Positions 25,398 through 34,335 of a DNA stretch of 49,194 nt are shown here, piece after piece (the first letter of the stretch is position 1; every line of letters begins with the position of its first letter). Under the pieces are notes generated by a model, which was not told the DNA's origin, made no database searches, and was given only the letters and a program-made list of their open reading frames with translations. Location: assembly GCA_017469335.1 (NCBI GenBank), contig JAFUGP010000118.1, positions 1 to 49,194 of the forward strand, given 5' to 3'. This DNA is from Succinivibrio sp. GTDB lineage: Bacteria > Pseudomonadota > Gammaproteobacteria > Enterobacterales > Succinivibrionaceae. Made by a program: the position numbers and the translations under genes.

Positions 25398-26684
25398 ATG
25401 AGAGAGTCGCAAACACTGGAATTGCAGGAAAGCATCGACTACACCTTCTTAAAAGCGGTCAGCGCCTATGCCAATTACGAGACCGGCACCATCAGATTTG
25501 GCATTGATCACTTAGGTAAAGCGGTGGGTCTGAAACATGCCGAGCGTATCTGTAAAGTCATCGAGCGCAGCATTCATGAGACCATCTCTCCGGTGCCGGA
25601 TTTTGACCTGGTTTTAGACACGCGCACCCAGGTGGTGACCCTCACAGTGCATGCCGGATTGCACAAACCATATTTGTGTATGTCCAAAGCCTACCGTAGG
25701 CTGGGGACCGACACCGTGGAAGTCAGTTCCCAAGAGCTGGGCCGCCTGGTCCTTGACGGGGTGGAGATGGCCTTTGAGGCTCTGCCCGCCTCCGAGCAGG
25801 ATCTTGGTTTTACCGTGCTGGAGGATAAGCTCAGTTCGGTGCTGGGGGTGGAAAAACTTACTTTGGATGTGCTGCGCGCCTTGGGTCTGTATCAAAACCT
25901 GCGCGGCTACAATCAGGCGGCACAGCTGCTCTCGGATTGCCACCCCTTCGGGGGTATTGAGGTGATATGCACCGCAGAGAGTGCGCACCAGGTGGTGGAA
26001 AGAGCCGATCTCAAAGGGCTGTGTGTGCTGACGCAATATGACCGGGCCCTTGAGATCTACAGGCGGCACTATCAGTTAGAGGAGCTCATGGAAGGCGTAT
26101 TTGAGCGGCGCGAGCTGCTGCCGGAATCCGCCTTCAGGGAGGCACTGGCGGTGGCCTTGTGCTACTGCGCCTGGGATGAGGCCGGCACCGTGCTCCTTAC
26201 CATGGGCCCTGCGCAGATTGAGCTTAAGATCCCCATCGCCCTGCCGCGGGAGGCGCAGGGGCTGTATCAGGCGCTTACGGGGGGAGGCGCCCCGGAATGG
26301 CGCTGTCATCAACTGATCCTGCAGATCCTCACTAAACTGCAGCTGTGCTCTGACAGTCACCAGCGCTGGCTGCGGGTGCAGGACAGTTACCATCTCTCTC
26401 AGGTCAAGCCCGCTTTGCAGGTGGACGGGCGCGAACTGCGGCTTACTTTACCGGTGAGCGCCGACAGCGTGCTCCTGTCTGCCGCGGAGCGGCGGATCTG
26501 TAAGTTGCTCTCAGGACGCAGCCGCTCGAGCTCTGAGGTGGCGCAGTTAACCGGCTGCGGCAAGAACAAGGCCGTGAACCTGCTGCAGGGCCTGGTGGCC
26601 AAAGGGGCGCTGCAGATCACAGGCGCGGGGCGCTGGCGCAAATACTGTGCGCCGGGGGCGGCGGATCTGGTCCGCGGCGCTTGA
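25398..26684 (+). CDS. AlbA_2-domain (Schlafen-like) DNA-binding regulator
   Basis: 428 residues. The N-terminus LELQESIDYTFLKAVSAYANYETGTIRFGID is the AlbA_2 pattern (E-x2-x-K, AFAN..GG-I-GV-D). The middle has no domain I recognise. Residues about 360-415 form a winged-helix-like end (LSAAERRICKLLSGR then SSEVAQLTGCGKNKAVNLLQGL). Related proteins are described as transcriptional regulators or tRNA/ATP-binding proteins. The strong palindrome directly upstream suggests autoregulation. The gene stands between qseC and parE, where E. coli has none; the gap to parE is 58 bp. GGAG occurs 19-22 bases before the ATG, not at ideal spacing. Confidence 0.7.
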   Translation: MRESQTLELQESIDYTFLKAVSAYANYETGTIRFGIDHLGKAVGLKHAERICKVIERSIHETISPVPDFDLVLDTRTQVVTLTVHAGLHKPYLCMSKAYRRLGTDTVEVSSQELGRLVLDGVEMAFEALPASEQDLGFTVLEDKLSSVLGVEKLTLDVLRALGLYQNLRGYNQAAQLLSDCHPFGGIEVICTAESAHQVVERADLKGLCVLTQYDRALEIYRRHYQLEELMEGVFERRELLPESAFREALAVALCYCAWDEAGTVLLTMGPAQIELKIPIALPREAQGLYQALTGGGAPEWRCHQLILQILTKLQLCSDSHQRWLRVQDSYHLSQVKPALQVDGRELRLTLPVSADSVLLSAAERRICKLLSGRSRSSSEVAQLTGCGKNKAVNLLQGLVAKGALQITGAGRWRKYCAPGAADLVRGA

Positions 26685-26742
26685 ACGGAGCGCCTGCGGG
26701 CGTCATACTAGCATTACGACAGTCAAAACAGGGACGCAAGCC

Positions 26743-28674
26743 ATGCAGCGTACGGAAAAGGAAACCCAGGACACTTATAACGGTGCCTCCATTGAGGTGC
26801 TCAAGGGCCTGGAGCCGGTCAGACGCCGGCCGGGCATGTACACCGACACCACCAATCCCAATCACCTGGCCATGGAGGTCATCGACAACAGCGTCGACGA
26901 GGCCGTGGCCGGTTTCGCCACGACCATCGACGTCACGCTGCACCAGGACGGCTCAATGGAGGTCAGCGACAACGGCCGCGGCATGCCGGTGGATCTTCAT
27001 CCCGAGGAAAAGGTGCCGGCCATTGAGCTCATCTTCACCAGGCTGCACGCCGGCGGCAAGTTCAACTCCAGCTCCTATTCCTACTCAGGCGGTCTGCACG
27101 GGGTGGGCGTGAGCGTGGTCAACGCGCTCTCCGCGCACCTGGAGGCCACGGTGCGCCGCCAGGGCAGCATCTATCACATCGCCTACGCCAAAGGAGAGCT
27201 GGTCACGCCCCTGGAAACCGTAGGCAGCTGTGCCAAAAAAGACACCGGGACCACGGTGCGCTTTACCCCCGACGCGCCTTATTTCGATACCCTCACCTTT
27301 GATTTGCGCGCACTGCGCCATGCCCTCAAGGCCAAGGCGGTGCTGTGCCGGGGACTGGTCATCACCTTTACCGACGAGCATACCGGCCAGAGCGAGCGCT
27401 GGTGCTTTGACGGCAGCCTGGCTGACTATCTAAAATCCCAGTTCACCAAGGCCCAGCTGCTGCCTGAGGCACCTTTCGCGGAAAACCTCAAGGCCGAGGA
27501 GCTGGAACTGGAGTGGGCGGTGAGCTGGGTGACCGAGGCCCAGGGCGAGAGCGCGGTGGCCGAGTCCTATGTCAATCTCATTCCCACGGTTGACGGCGGG
27601 ACCCATGTCAACGGCCTGCGTTCGGGACTGACGCTGGCCATCCGCGAGTTCTGCGAGCTGCAGAATCTGCTGCCGCGCGGGCTCAAGCTCACTCCCGATG
27701 ACGTGTGGTCGCATTGCTCCTATGTCATCGCCGTCAAGATGCACGATCCCCAGTTCGCCGGACAGACCAAGGAAAAACTCTCCAGCCGTTTCGTGGCCTC
27801 CCAGGTGGAAAATCTCATCCGCGACCGTTTCTCGCTGTATTTGAGCGCCGAGGTGGATGCCGGACGCAAGATAGCCGCGCTGATCATTGAGGCGGCGCGG
27901 GAACGCGAGAGTGCCGCCAAGGTGGTGGAGCGCAAGAAAAGCGTGCGCGGACCGCAGCTGCCGGGCAAGCTGGTGGACTGCACCTCCACCGATCCCGGGC
28001 GCGGCGAGCTCTTCATTGTGGAGGGCGATTCGGCAGGCGGCAGTGCCAGACAGGCCCGCGACTCCTCCTATCAGGCCATACTGCCTCTGCGCGGCAAGAT
28101 CCTCAACACCTGGGAGGTGAGCGGACAGAGCGCTTTGGGATCTGAGGAGATCAGGGCCATCTCGGTGGCCATGGGCCTGACGCCCGATGAGGACAATTTG
28201 GAGGGGCTGCGTTATGACAAGATCTGTATCTTAGCCGACGCCGACTCCGACGGCCTGCATATCGGTACCCTGCTGTGCGCGCTGTTCGTCAAACATTTTC
28301 CGGCCCTGGTACGCGCGGGGCATGTCTATGTGGCCTGCCCGCCGCTGTACCGCATCGACTGCGGCACCAAGATTAAGGAGTATGCCCTGGATGACGCGGA
28401 GCTTGCCGCCAAGCAGAAGGTACTTACCCGCAAGGGCTATAAGCGTGAAAACATCAAAATCCAGCGCTTTAAGGGCTTAGGTGAAATGAACCCCGAGCAG
28501 CTGCGCGAGACCACCCTCAAGCCCGAGTCGCGGCGGCTGATGCAGCTTACGCTGCCTGAGGAGAGCCATGAGGATACCCAGGCACTGTTGGACATGCTGC
28601 TCTCCAAAAAGCGCGCGGCCGATCGCCGGCAGTGGCTGGAGCAAAACGGTGACAAGGCCGAGCTGCTTGATTAG
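26743..28674 (+). CDS. parE: DNA topoisomerase IV subunit B
   Basis: The ATPase subunit of topoisomerase IV, which decatenates replicated chromosomes. 643 residues (E. coli 630). GHKL ATPase motifs: MEVIDNSVDEA, DNGRGMPVD, GGLHGVGVSVVNALS. TOPRIM motifs: EGDSAGGSA and DADSDGLHI. Terminal KGLGEMNPEQL segment. The frame is open from 26647, but ATG 26743 gives the usual start QRTEKETQDTYNG. parC, the partner, does not follow here; in several gammaproteobacteria it is within a few genes. Confidence 0.96.
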   Translation: MQRTEKETQDTYNGASIEVLKGLEPVRRRPGMYTDTTNPNHLAMEVIDNSVDEAVAGFATTIDVTLHQDGSMEVSDNGRGMPVDLHPEEKVPAIELIFTRLHAGGKFNSSSYSYSGGLHGVGVSVVNALSAHLEATVRRQGSIYHIAYAKGELVTPLETVGSCAKKDTGTTVRFTPDAPYFDTLTFDLRALRHALKAKAVLCRGLVITFTDEHTGQSERWCFDGSLADYLKSQFTKAQLLPEAPFAENLKAEELELEWAVSWVTEAQGESAVAESYVNLIPTVDGGTHVNGLRSGLTLAIREFCELQNLLPRGLKLTPDDVWSHCSYVIAVKMHDPQFAGQTKEKLSSRFVASQVENLIRDRFSLYLSAEVDAGRKIAALIIEAARERESAAKVVERKKSVRGPQLPGKLVDCTSTDPGRGELFIVEGDSAGGSARQARDSSYQAILPLRGKILNTWEVSGQSALGSEEIRAISVAMGLTPDEDNLEGLRYDKICILADADSDGLHIGTLLCALFVKHFPALVRAGHVYVACPPLYRIDCGTKIKEYALDDAELAAKQKVLTRKGYKRENIKIQRFKGLGEMNPEQLRETTLKPESRRLMQLTLPEESHEDTQALLDMLLSKKRAADRRQWLEQNGDKAELLD

Positions 28675-28793
28675 GCATGCTTTTTGCTGTTTGACCTGAG
28701 GAGGTCCGGGTGTCACGGTTTTGACAAGTCAGAGACTGATGATTATATAACAAACAGTTAAGAGAGCAAAATTTAGGTTAACGCGGGCAGCAG

Positions 28794-29921
28794 ATGTCAG
28801 ACGAAGGCGAGAAAACAGAACAACCCACCGGCAAGAAGATCAGCGACGCGCGCCGCCGCGGCCAGCTGCCGCGTTCGCGTGAGGCCGGTACACTGCTGGT
28901 GCTGCTCTCGGGCGTCATCGGGCTGTGGCTCATGTCCTCCTTTCTGGGCGTCGGCATGAAAAGAGTGATGCTGCGCAGTTTCACCTTAACGCGCGATCAG
29001 ATTTTCACCGAAGACGAGATGGGGCGGGTATTTGTGCTCAATCTCATGTCCATCGCCATTCCCATTTTGGTCATCGCCTCCTTGGTGTTCGTCTGCTCCA
29101 TCATCGGCAACATGATGATAGGCGGCTACAATTTCTCCTGGGAGGCCATGCAGCCTAAGTTTTCCAAGTTAAACCCCCTCTCCGGTCTCAAGCGCATCGT
29201 CAGTCTCAATTCCATCATCGAGCTCATCAAGGGCATAGCCAAGGTGGGGTTTATCGGCACCTTCTGCTATTTTACGCTCTCGGGGACCTTCGGGGAGGTG
29301 CTCAGGCTCTCCTATAACGACCCCCACACCTCCATTGCCGCTACTATTCCCTTGTTATTTAGGATCATGCTCATCATAGTCTGCTCCATGATCCCCATCG
29401 TGATGATCGACATTCCCTACCAGAAGTGGCATTACATCAAGCAGCTGCGCATGACCAAGCAGGAGGTCAAGGACGAGTTCAAGCAGACCGAAGGCAATCC
29501 GCAGATCAAGGGCAAGATCAGGCGCATGCAGTATGAGATGGCCGCCCGGCGCATGATGCAGAATGTGCCGGAGGCCGACGTGGTGGTCACCAACCCCGAG
29601 CATTACGCCGTGGCGCTGCGTTATGACGAAAACGGCACCACCGCACCGCTGGTGGTGGCCAAGGGCGTGGATGAGGTGGCCGAGATCATCAAGGACATCG
29701 CCCGGCGCAGCGAGGTGCCGGTGATACCGATCCCGCCTCTGGCGCGCTCCCTGTACTACACCACCGACCTGGATGAGGAAATTCCGCGCGGTCTGTTCAA
29801 GGCAGTGGCGCAGGTACTGGCCTGGGTGCTGGCCATGAAGAACTTCAAATCGGGCCGCTCACAGCAGCGTCCCCGCGATTTGGATCCCAATCCCGAGATC
29901 CCCGAGGAACTGCGCTTCTGA
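28794..29921 (+). CDS. flhB: FlhB-family export gate protein
   Basis: 375 residues (Salmonella FlhB 383). The N-terminus EKTEQPTGKKISDARRRGQ is the classic FlhB opening. Four transmembrane helices follow (about 31-53, 87-108, 140-160, 183-207) with a charged cytoplasmic tail. The auto-cleavage motif NPTH reads NPEH (NPEHYAVALRY). FlhB gates substrate switching from rod-hook to filament in the flagellar export apparatus; the same family serves injectisomes. No other flagellar gene is in the window, so this copy is away from its usual operon. Could be an orphan FlhB in a distributed regulon. Confidence 0.85.
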   Translation: MSDEGEKTEQPTGKKISDARRRGQLPRSREAGTLLVLLSGVIGLWLMSSFLGVGMKRVMLRSFTLTRDQIFTEDEMGRVFVLNLMSIAIPILVIASLVFVCSIIGNMMIGGYNFSWEAMQPKFSKLNPLSGLKRIVSLNSIIELIKGIAKVGFIGTFCYFTLSGTFGEVLRLSYNDPHTSIAATIPLLFRIMLIIVCSMIPIVMIDIPYQKWHYIKQLRMTKQEVKDEFKQTEGNPQIKGKIRRMQYEMAARRMMQNVPEADVVVTNPEHYAVALRYDENGTTAPLVVAKGVDEVAEIIKDIARRSEVPVIPIPPLARSLYYTTDLDEEIPRGLFKAVAQVLAWVLAMKNFKSGRSQQRPRDLDPNPEIPEELRF

Positions 29922-30003
29922 CCGCACCCGTCAATTGCATTCCCCACAAGCAGGGGAGGACCGTCGCGGTACTCCGGGGATTGTGCGTGACAGATCCTGA
30001 CGG

Positions 30004-30291
30004 CTAAAGGAGGGCCGAGCCGCAGCTTTGCATCGGCAGCACCTTACCTTCAAGCACCGCTCTGGCCTCGGCCTGCCGGCTCTTGGTCACCTCAATGTGA
30101 TAGACGGTGCGGGGCCCCTGCCTGCCTGAGGCCACCTCGCGGATATCTATTTTGCTGCCGCAGCCGCCTACGGGCAGTTCTTCACTGCACCAGCACCTTA
30201 TCTTAAGCTGCGCCTGCTCAAGCAGGGCGCGGGCCCTCTCCCAGTCCTCCTTGTTCTTGGAGCGATAGACGGTGCAGTGACGGCCGAACAT
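30004..30291 (-). CDS. Small protein, possibly DUF2007-type
   Basis: 95 residues: CTVYRSKNKEDWERARALLEQAQLKIRCWCSEE, then a basic segment and YHIEVTKSRQAEARAVLEGK. The pattern of an aromatic start, helix, and a late V/I strand ending in AxxVL resembles the DUF2007 signal-transducing protein fold, but I am not certain. Four cysteines (two in CWC). AAAGG-type ribosome binding site weak. Divergent from glgP, with a 378-bp gap that holds a hairpin but no gene I can support. Ends near flhB, tail to tail. Confidence 0.5.
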   Translation of the reverse strand: MFGRHCTVYRSKNKEDWERARALLEQAQLKIRCWCSEELPVGGCGSKIDIREVASGRQGPRTVYHIEVTKSRQAEARAVLEGKVLPMQSCGSALL

Positions 30292-30542
30292 AATGGACCT
30301 CCATGTTTTATAGCCAGGGTCTGGCAGTTTACGGGCCGGCGTGGGTATCTGATACCTGCTTGGCCTGAGCGCCCAAGGATAGAATAGCGCCGCAGCGGTG
30401 AGCTGCGCTCAGATCGGACGCAAAAAGCACAACGGCCGGAGCGCTTGATGTGGCATAATGTGAGCAGACCTGAGGTTTGCAGAGCAAAATCTCGGGGAAT
30501 AAGAAAAACCACGGGGCGCGGCGGGGCCCTTTTGCGCTGCCC

Positions 30543-30573
30543 ATCTCACAGAGCGCTGAAGAATTTGTGAGAT
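30543..30573. repeat. 8-bp inverted repeat in the glgP upstream gap
   Basis: ATCTCACA and TGTGAGAT separated by 15 bases, about 100 bp before glgP. TCACA/TGTGA halves recall CRP but in inside-out order. The rest of 30292-30669 shows no gene. Confidence 0.4.
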
Positions 30574-30669
30574 CCCGATGGCGCAGGCACTACAATTGAA
30601 GCAGTTTTCTGCGCCGCGCCGCCTTATAGTACGTGGTGCCGTGTAATTTTGTCAGGAGTTAAATGAATC

Positions 30670-33246
30670 ATGGTGGCTAAGAAGAAAGCCGAAACCGCAG
30701 TTTCAACCCCCAAAACCCCCAAGACCTCCGCCAAAGCTGCCAAAGCTGCTGTCAAACCGGCCGTCAAGGCTGCTGCCGACAACAGTCCCGAATTTGAGAA
30801 AGCCGTCACCGAGGTGATGGAAAAAATCGTTCATCACCTGCGCTGCACCGTGGGCACCTCCCCGCAGAAGGGCAGCCGTCTGGCCTGGTGGCAGGCCTTG
30901 GTGGCGACTGTCGATGAGAAGATTTTCGAGCGTCTGACCGAGACTCAGCATACCCACGCCACCAAGGATACCCGCGCCGTGCATTATTTTTCCGCCGAGT
31001 ATCTGATGGGGCGTCTGACCATCAACAATCTGTGCTCGCTGGAGATGTACCGCATCGCCAAGGAGGCCATGCGGCGTCTGGGGCTGGACATCAACGAGAT
31101 CTGCGAAGAAGAGCCGGACATGGCTTTGGGCAACGGCGGTCTGGGCCGTCTGGCTGCCTGCTACATGGATTCGCTGGCCACCCTGAGCTACCCCTGCGTG
31201 GGCTATGGCCTGCATTATGAGAACGGCCTGTTCAGGCAGGAGATCCGCGGCGGCAAGCAGGTGGAGCGTCCCGATTCCTGGCGCGAGTACGGCTGCCCCT
31301 GGGAGGTGTGCCGTCCTGAGTCCATTCAGGAAGTGTCCATCGGCGGCTACGTGGAGCGTCAGCAGGCTCCCGACGGCAGCGAGACCCGGGTCTGGCACCC
31401 GGCCCATATGATCAAGGGCGTGCCGTGGGATATTCCGGTGGTGGGCTTCAGGGAGTCCTCGGTGGCCATTTTGCGTCTGTGGGAGTCCCGCGCCCCGGAG
31501 GCCTTCAACTGGGACGTGTTCAACGCCGGCGGCTACGTCGACGCCCAGGAGGAGAAAGCCGCGGCCGAGACCGTCTCCAAGGTTCTCTACCCCAACGATT
31601 CCACCGAGGCGGGCAAGCTGTTGCGTCTGACTCAGCAGTATTTCTTCTCGGCCTGCTCCTTAAAGGACATTCTGCGCCGCTACAACCGCTCGCATCATCA
31701 TGATTACGGCGAGTTCGCCCAGAAGATTGCCATTCAGCTCAACGACACTCATCCGGCCATCGCCGTAGCCGAGCTCATGCGTCTGTTCATCGACGAGGAA
31801 GGTTTGAAGTGGGATGCCGCCTGGGACATCGTCACCAAGACCTTCAACTACACCAATCACACTCTGCTGCCCGAGGCGCTGGAGAAGTGGCCGGTGTATC
31901 TGTTTGAGAAACTGCTGCCGCGTCACCTGGAGATCATCTACGAGATCAACTACCGCTTCTTAAACGGTCCGGTGGAAGCCCGCTGGCCCGGCAACAATGA
32001 CATCAAACGCCGTCTCTCCATCATCGAGGAAGGCCCGGTGCGCAATGTGTGCATGGCCAACCTCTGCGTGATCGCCTCCAACAAGGTCAACGGTGTGGCC
32101 GCCATCCACTCCAAGCTGGTCAAGGAGCAGCTCTTCCCCGAGTACAGCCTGCTGTGGCCTAACAAGTTCTGCAACGTCACCAACGGCGTGACCCCACGGC
32201 GCTGGCTGTTGGCCTGCAACCCCGAACTGGCCGAGCTCTACAAGGAGGTGGCGGGTACTGACTGGCCGATTTACCTCGACAAGTGCAAGGCTCTGGCCAA
32301 GCACGCCGACGAGAAGGCCTATCAGGAGCGCTTCATGGAGATCAAGCTGCACAACAAGCAGGCCCTGGCCGCCGAGATCAAGCGCCTGTTGGACGTCGAG
32401 GTCGACCCCAACGCCCTGTTTGACGTGCAGGTCAAGCGTCTGCATGAGTACAAGAGGCAGCATTTGAACTTGCTGTACATCATGTCGCTGTACAAGCGCC
32501 TGCTCGACAATCCCTCGCTCAAGATTGTGCCGCAGGTCTTCATCTTCGGTGCCAAGGCCGCCCCGGCCTACACCCTGGCCAAGGACATCATCTACGCCAT
32601 CAATGCCGTGGGCAACCGCATCAACAACGATCGCCGCGTCAAAGGTCAGCTCAAGGTGGTGTTCCTGCCCAACTACCGCGTGAGCCTGGCCGAGAAGATC
32701 ATTCCGGCCGCCGACATCTCCGAGCAGATCTCCACCGCCGGCTATGAGGCTTCCGGTACCTCCAACATGAAGTTCTCCATGAACGGCGCTCTGACCTTGG
32801 GCACCATGGACGGCGCCAACATCGAGATCGTCGAGGAGGCCGGCGCGGATAACAACTTCATCTTCGGTCTGAGCGTGGAGGAAGTGCAGAAGCTCAAAGC
32901 CAACGGCTACAACTCCTGGGATTACTACAACGCCGATCCCGAGCTCAAGGCGGTCATCGACTGGCTGGATACGGACTACTTCACTCCCGGCGAGCCGGGA
33001 GCGCTGTCCTCCATCAAGCGCTCACTGCTCGAAGGCGGCGATCCCTTCCTGGTGCTGGCGGACTTCGCCTCCTACAGCGATGCGCACCGCCGGGTGGAAG
33101 AGCTCTACCGCAACCGCAGCCGCTGGGCACGCGCGGCCATCATCAACTCCGCGAGCATGGGCAAGTTCAGCTCCGATCGCTCCATCAATGACTACGTGGA
33201 CAGTATCTGGGCTTTGAAGAGCTACGATATTGAGTCCAGCAAATAA
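30670..33246 (+). CDS. glgP: Glycogen/maltodextrin phosphorylase
   Basis: Releases glucose 1-phosphate from alpha-1,4-glucans; PLP-dependent. 858 residues. Conserved segments: ALGNGGLGRLAACYMDS, the NTHPAIA-like NDTHPAIAVAELMR, the PLP lysine region YEASGTSNMKFSMNGALTLG, and GTMDGANIEI. E. coli GlgP is 815; the extra length is an N-terminal tail of about 40 residues rich in Lys, Ala, Pro and Thr that precedes the conserved FEKAVTEVM start. ATG at 30670 with AGGAG 12 bases ahead. Codon choice is strikingly uniform (CTG, GCC, AAG), as in highly expressed genes. A strong terminator follows. Confidence 0.95.
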   Translation: MVAKKKAETAVSTPKTPKTSAKAAKAAVKPAVKAAADNSPEFEKAVTEVMEKIVHHLRCTVGTSPQKGSRLAWWQALVATVDEKIFERLTETQHTHATKDTRAVHYFSAEYLMGRLTINNLCSLEMYRIAKEAMRRLGLDINEICEEEPDMALGNGGLGRLAACYMDSLATLSYPCVGYGLHYENGLFRQEIRGGKQVERPDSWREYGCPWEVCRPESIQEVSIGGYVERQQAPDGSETRVWHPAHMIKGVPWDIPVVGFRESSVAILRLWESRAPEAFNWDVFNAGGYVDAQEEKAAAETVSKVLYPNDSTEAGKLLRLTQQYFFSACSLKDILRRYNRSHHHDYGEFAQKIAIQLNDTHPAIAVAELMRLFIDEEGLKWDAAWDIVTKTFNYTNHTLLPEALEKWPVYLFEKLLPRHLEIIYEINYRFLNGPVEARWPGNNDIKRRLSIIEEGPVRNVCMANLCVIASNKVNGVAAIHSKLVKEQLFPEYSLLWPNKFCNVTNGVTPRRWLLACNPELAELYKEVAGTDWPIYLDKCKALAKHADEKAYQERFMEIKLHNKQALAAEIKRLLDVEVDPNALFDVQVKRLHEYKRQHLNLLYIMSLYKRLLDNPSLKIVPQVFIFGAKAAPAYTLAKDIIYAINAVGNRINNDRRVKGQLKVVFLPNYRVSLAEKIIPAADISEQISTAGYEASGTSNMKFSMNGALTLGTMDGANIEIVEEAGADNNFIFGLSVEEVQKLKANGYNSWDYYNADPELKAVIDWLDTDYFTPGEPGALSSIKRSLLEGGDPFLVLADFASYSDAHRRVEELYRNRSRWARAAIINSASMGKFSSDRSINDYVDSIWALKSYDIESSK

Positions 33247-33298
33247 ATCGGAGTAAGCTCAGGCGGGTTGAGCCTGCCCGGAGTTAATTCAAGGAAAG

Positions 33299-33318
33299 AC
33301 CGCCGTCAGGCGGTTTTT
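33299..33318 (+). terminator. Intrinsic terminator of glgP
   Basis: ACCGCC-GTCA-GGCGGT followed by four T, 52 bp after the stop. A second weaker stem (CAGGC/GCCTG, 33259-33277) lies between. Confidence 0.8.
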
Positions 33319-33378
33319 CCGTCTTCAGGGGTGAGGCAAAGTCAGGACATCCGCAGGAAGGGAGGTTTTGCGGCGCCT

Positions 33379-33588
33379 CTACCAGGCGTGAGTGCCCCTC
33401 TCGCACAGCGCGTCGATATCGGCAAAGGCGTTCTCCAGACTCTCCTGATGATAGAGCTCGTAGCCCTCAAAGATAGTTTTTGTGAGCTGTTTGCGGTCCC
33501 ACTCGGCCAGTACGTCCGCCGTAGTGCGTTGTTTTTTAATGGCGTAATTCTCCAGCAGGAGCAAGAAGAACTTAAGTTGCGCTGTCAT
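33379..33588 (-). CDS. Small helical protein, DUF3791-like (third gene of cassette)
   Basis: 69 residues from an ATG two bases after the stop of the gene before it. KFFLLLLENYAIKKQRTTADVLAEWDRKQLTKTIFEGYELYHQE resembles DUF3791: a helix ending in an aromatic-rich ENY, then T/SxxDVL, then a YxxYHxE-type helix. Related small genes accompany DUF3990 genes. Probably the last gene of the three-gene set. Role could be antitoxin or accessory. Confidence 0.55.
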   Translation of the reverse strand: MTAQLKFFLLLLENYAIKKQRTTADVLAEWDRKQLTKTIFEGYELYHQESLENAFADIDALCERGTHAW

Positions 33589-33590
33589 AT

Positions 33591-33833
33591 CTAAGGTCTC
33601 AGGTAGACACAATTGCGTGGATCCCCGGTGATTTTTTCACTCTCCCACATCGCGACCAGGGCTGTCACCGAAAACTGCCACATCTCAAGTTCGGCCTCCT
33701 CCAGCATGCGGTGTACCTGTGAGCCTATGAATTCACGGGCGGCTCTGAACTCATCAAAACCGTATTTTGCCATCAGCATCTCGATGACATGGCGGTTGTA
33801 GAAGTCCAGAATATACCAGTTGGTTTTGCTCAT
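33591..33833 (-). CDS. Small protein, DUF3791/3990-associated (second gene of cassette)
   Basis: 80 residues; starts with ATGA overlapping the stop of the DUF3990-like gene, so it is translationally coupled. NWYILDFYNRHVIEMLMAKYGFDEFRAAREFIGSQVHRMLE is amphipathic helical and AREFIGS/HRML suggests the same small-protein group as its downstream neighbour, though I cannot name its family. Acidic/helical small partner of a toxin-like gene. Confidence 0.55.
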   Translation of the reverse strand: MSKTNWYILDFYNRHVIEMLMAKYGFDEFRAAREFIGSQVHRMLEEAELEMWQFSVTALVAMWESEKITGDPRNCVYLRP

Positions 33834-34312
33834 ACTTCAAGGACCTCTTTGAGCTGTAACAGCTGCAGAGCGGCCGTGGTTTTAAAGGCGTATTGAGAGG
33901 TTACCCTGTAGGTCAGAAGTCTGCTTACGGCAGTTGTCGCGTCGATGATGCCATCTAGGTAGAGCAGTACTACCGAGATGGTCTGCTCATCCGCTACCGG
34001 ACCTGCCACTACATCATAAGGCAGTTCTAAACTCCCCGTATCCAGACGGTTTTTGACCACGACTTCCAGCCATTCTCGGTCAGGCCCGGCAAAGCACAGC
34101 ACCCTCAGGGAGGAGAGTTGCTCTTGGGCAAGTTCGTATGAGGTAACAAAGCTGCTGTCAGTGCCGCGCCTTTTAGCGGTCAGGCGGGCCCACCTGACTG
34201 CCTCAGGCAGATCCGAGGTTACATAGAGGCCCGTGCCAAAATCCAGCGGTCGCAGCGTCGGTCGCAACAGGGGATCCTTTACCGCCACGCTGCTGCCGTG
34301 GTACAAAATCAT
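33830..34312 (-). CDS. DUF3990 domain protein (ADP-ribosyltransferase-fold candidate toxin)
   Basis: 160 residues. ILYHGSSVAV at the start, DFGTGLYVTSDLPEAVRWA after it (Tyr in the LYVT turn), and later DVVAGPVADEQTI. This is the DUF3990 pattern (YHGS, then DFG-G-Y-T). The family is placed with the ADP-ribosyltransferase fold, and the H-Y-E style residues would support it, but catalytic activity is not proven by sequence. AGGAAAG six bases before the ATG. Begins 23 bp after the hldE stop on the same strand, so it can share the hldE transcript. Followed by two small coupled genes; the arrangement is like a toxin-antitoxin cassette. Confidence 0.7.
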   Translation of the reverse strand: MILYHGSSVAVKDPLLRPTLRPLDFGTGLYVTSDLPEAVRWARLTAKRRGTDSSFVTSYELAQEQLSSLRVLCFAGPDREWLEVVVKNRLDTGSLELPYDVVAGPVADEQTISVVLLYLDGIIDATTAVSRLLTYRVTSQYAFKTTAALQLLQLKEVLEV

Positions 34313-34335
34313 CGCAGACTTTCCTGCGGCAGCCC

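Noticed and set aside
30198..30512. Minus-strand frame upstream of the small gene at 30004
   Set aside because: Overlaps that gene, Arg/Ser/Pro-rich, no start signal; non-coding glgP leader more likely.
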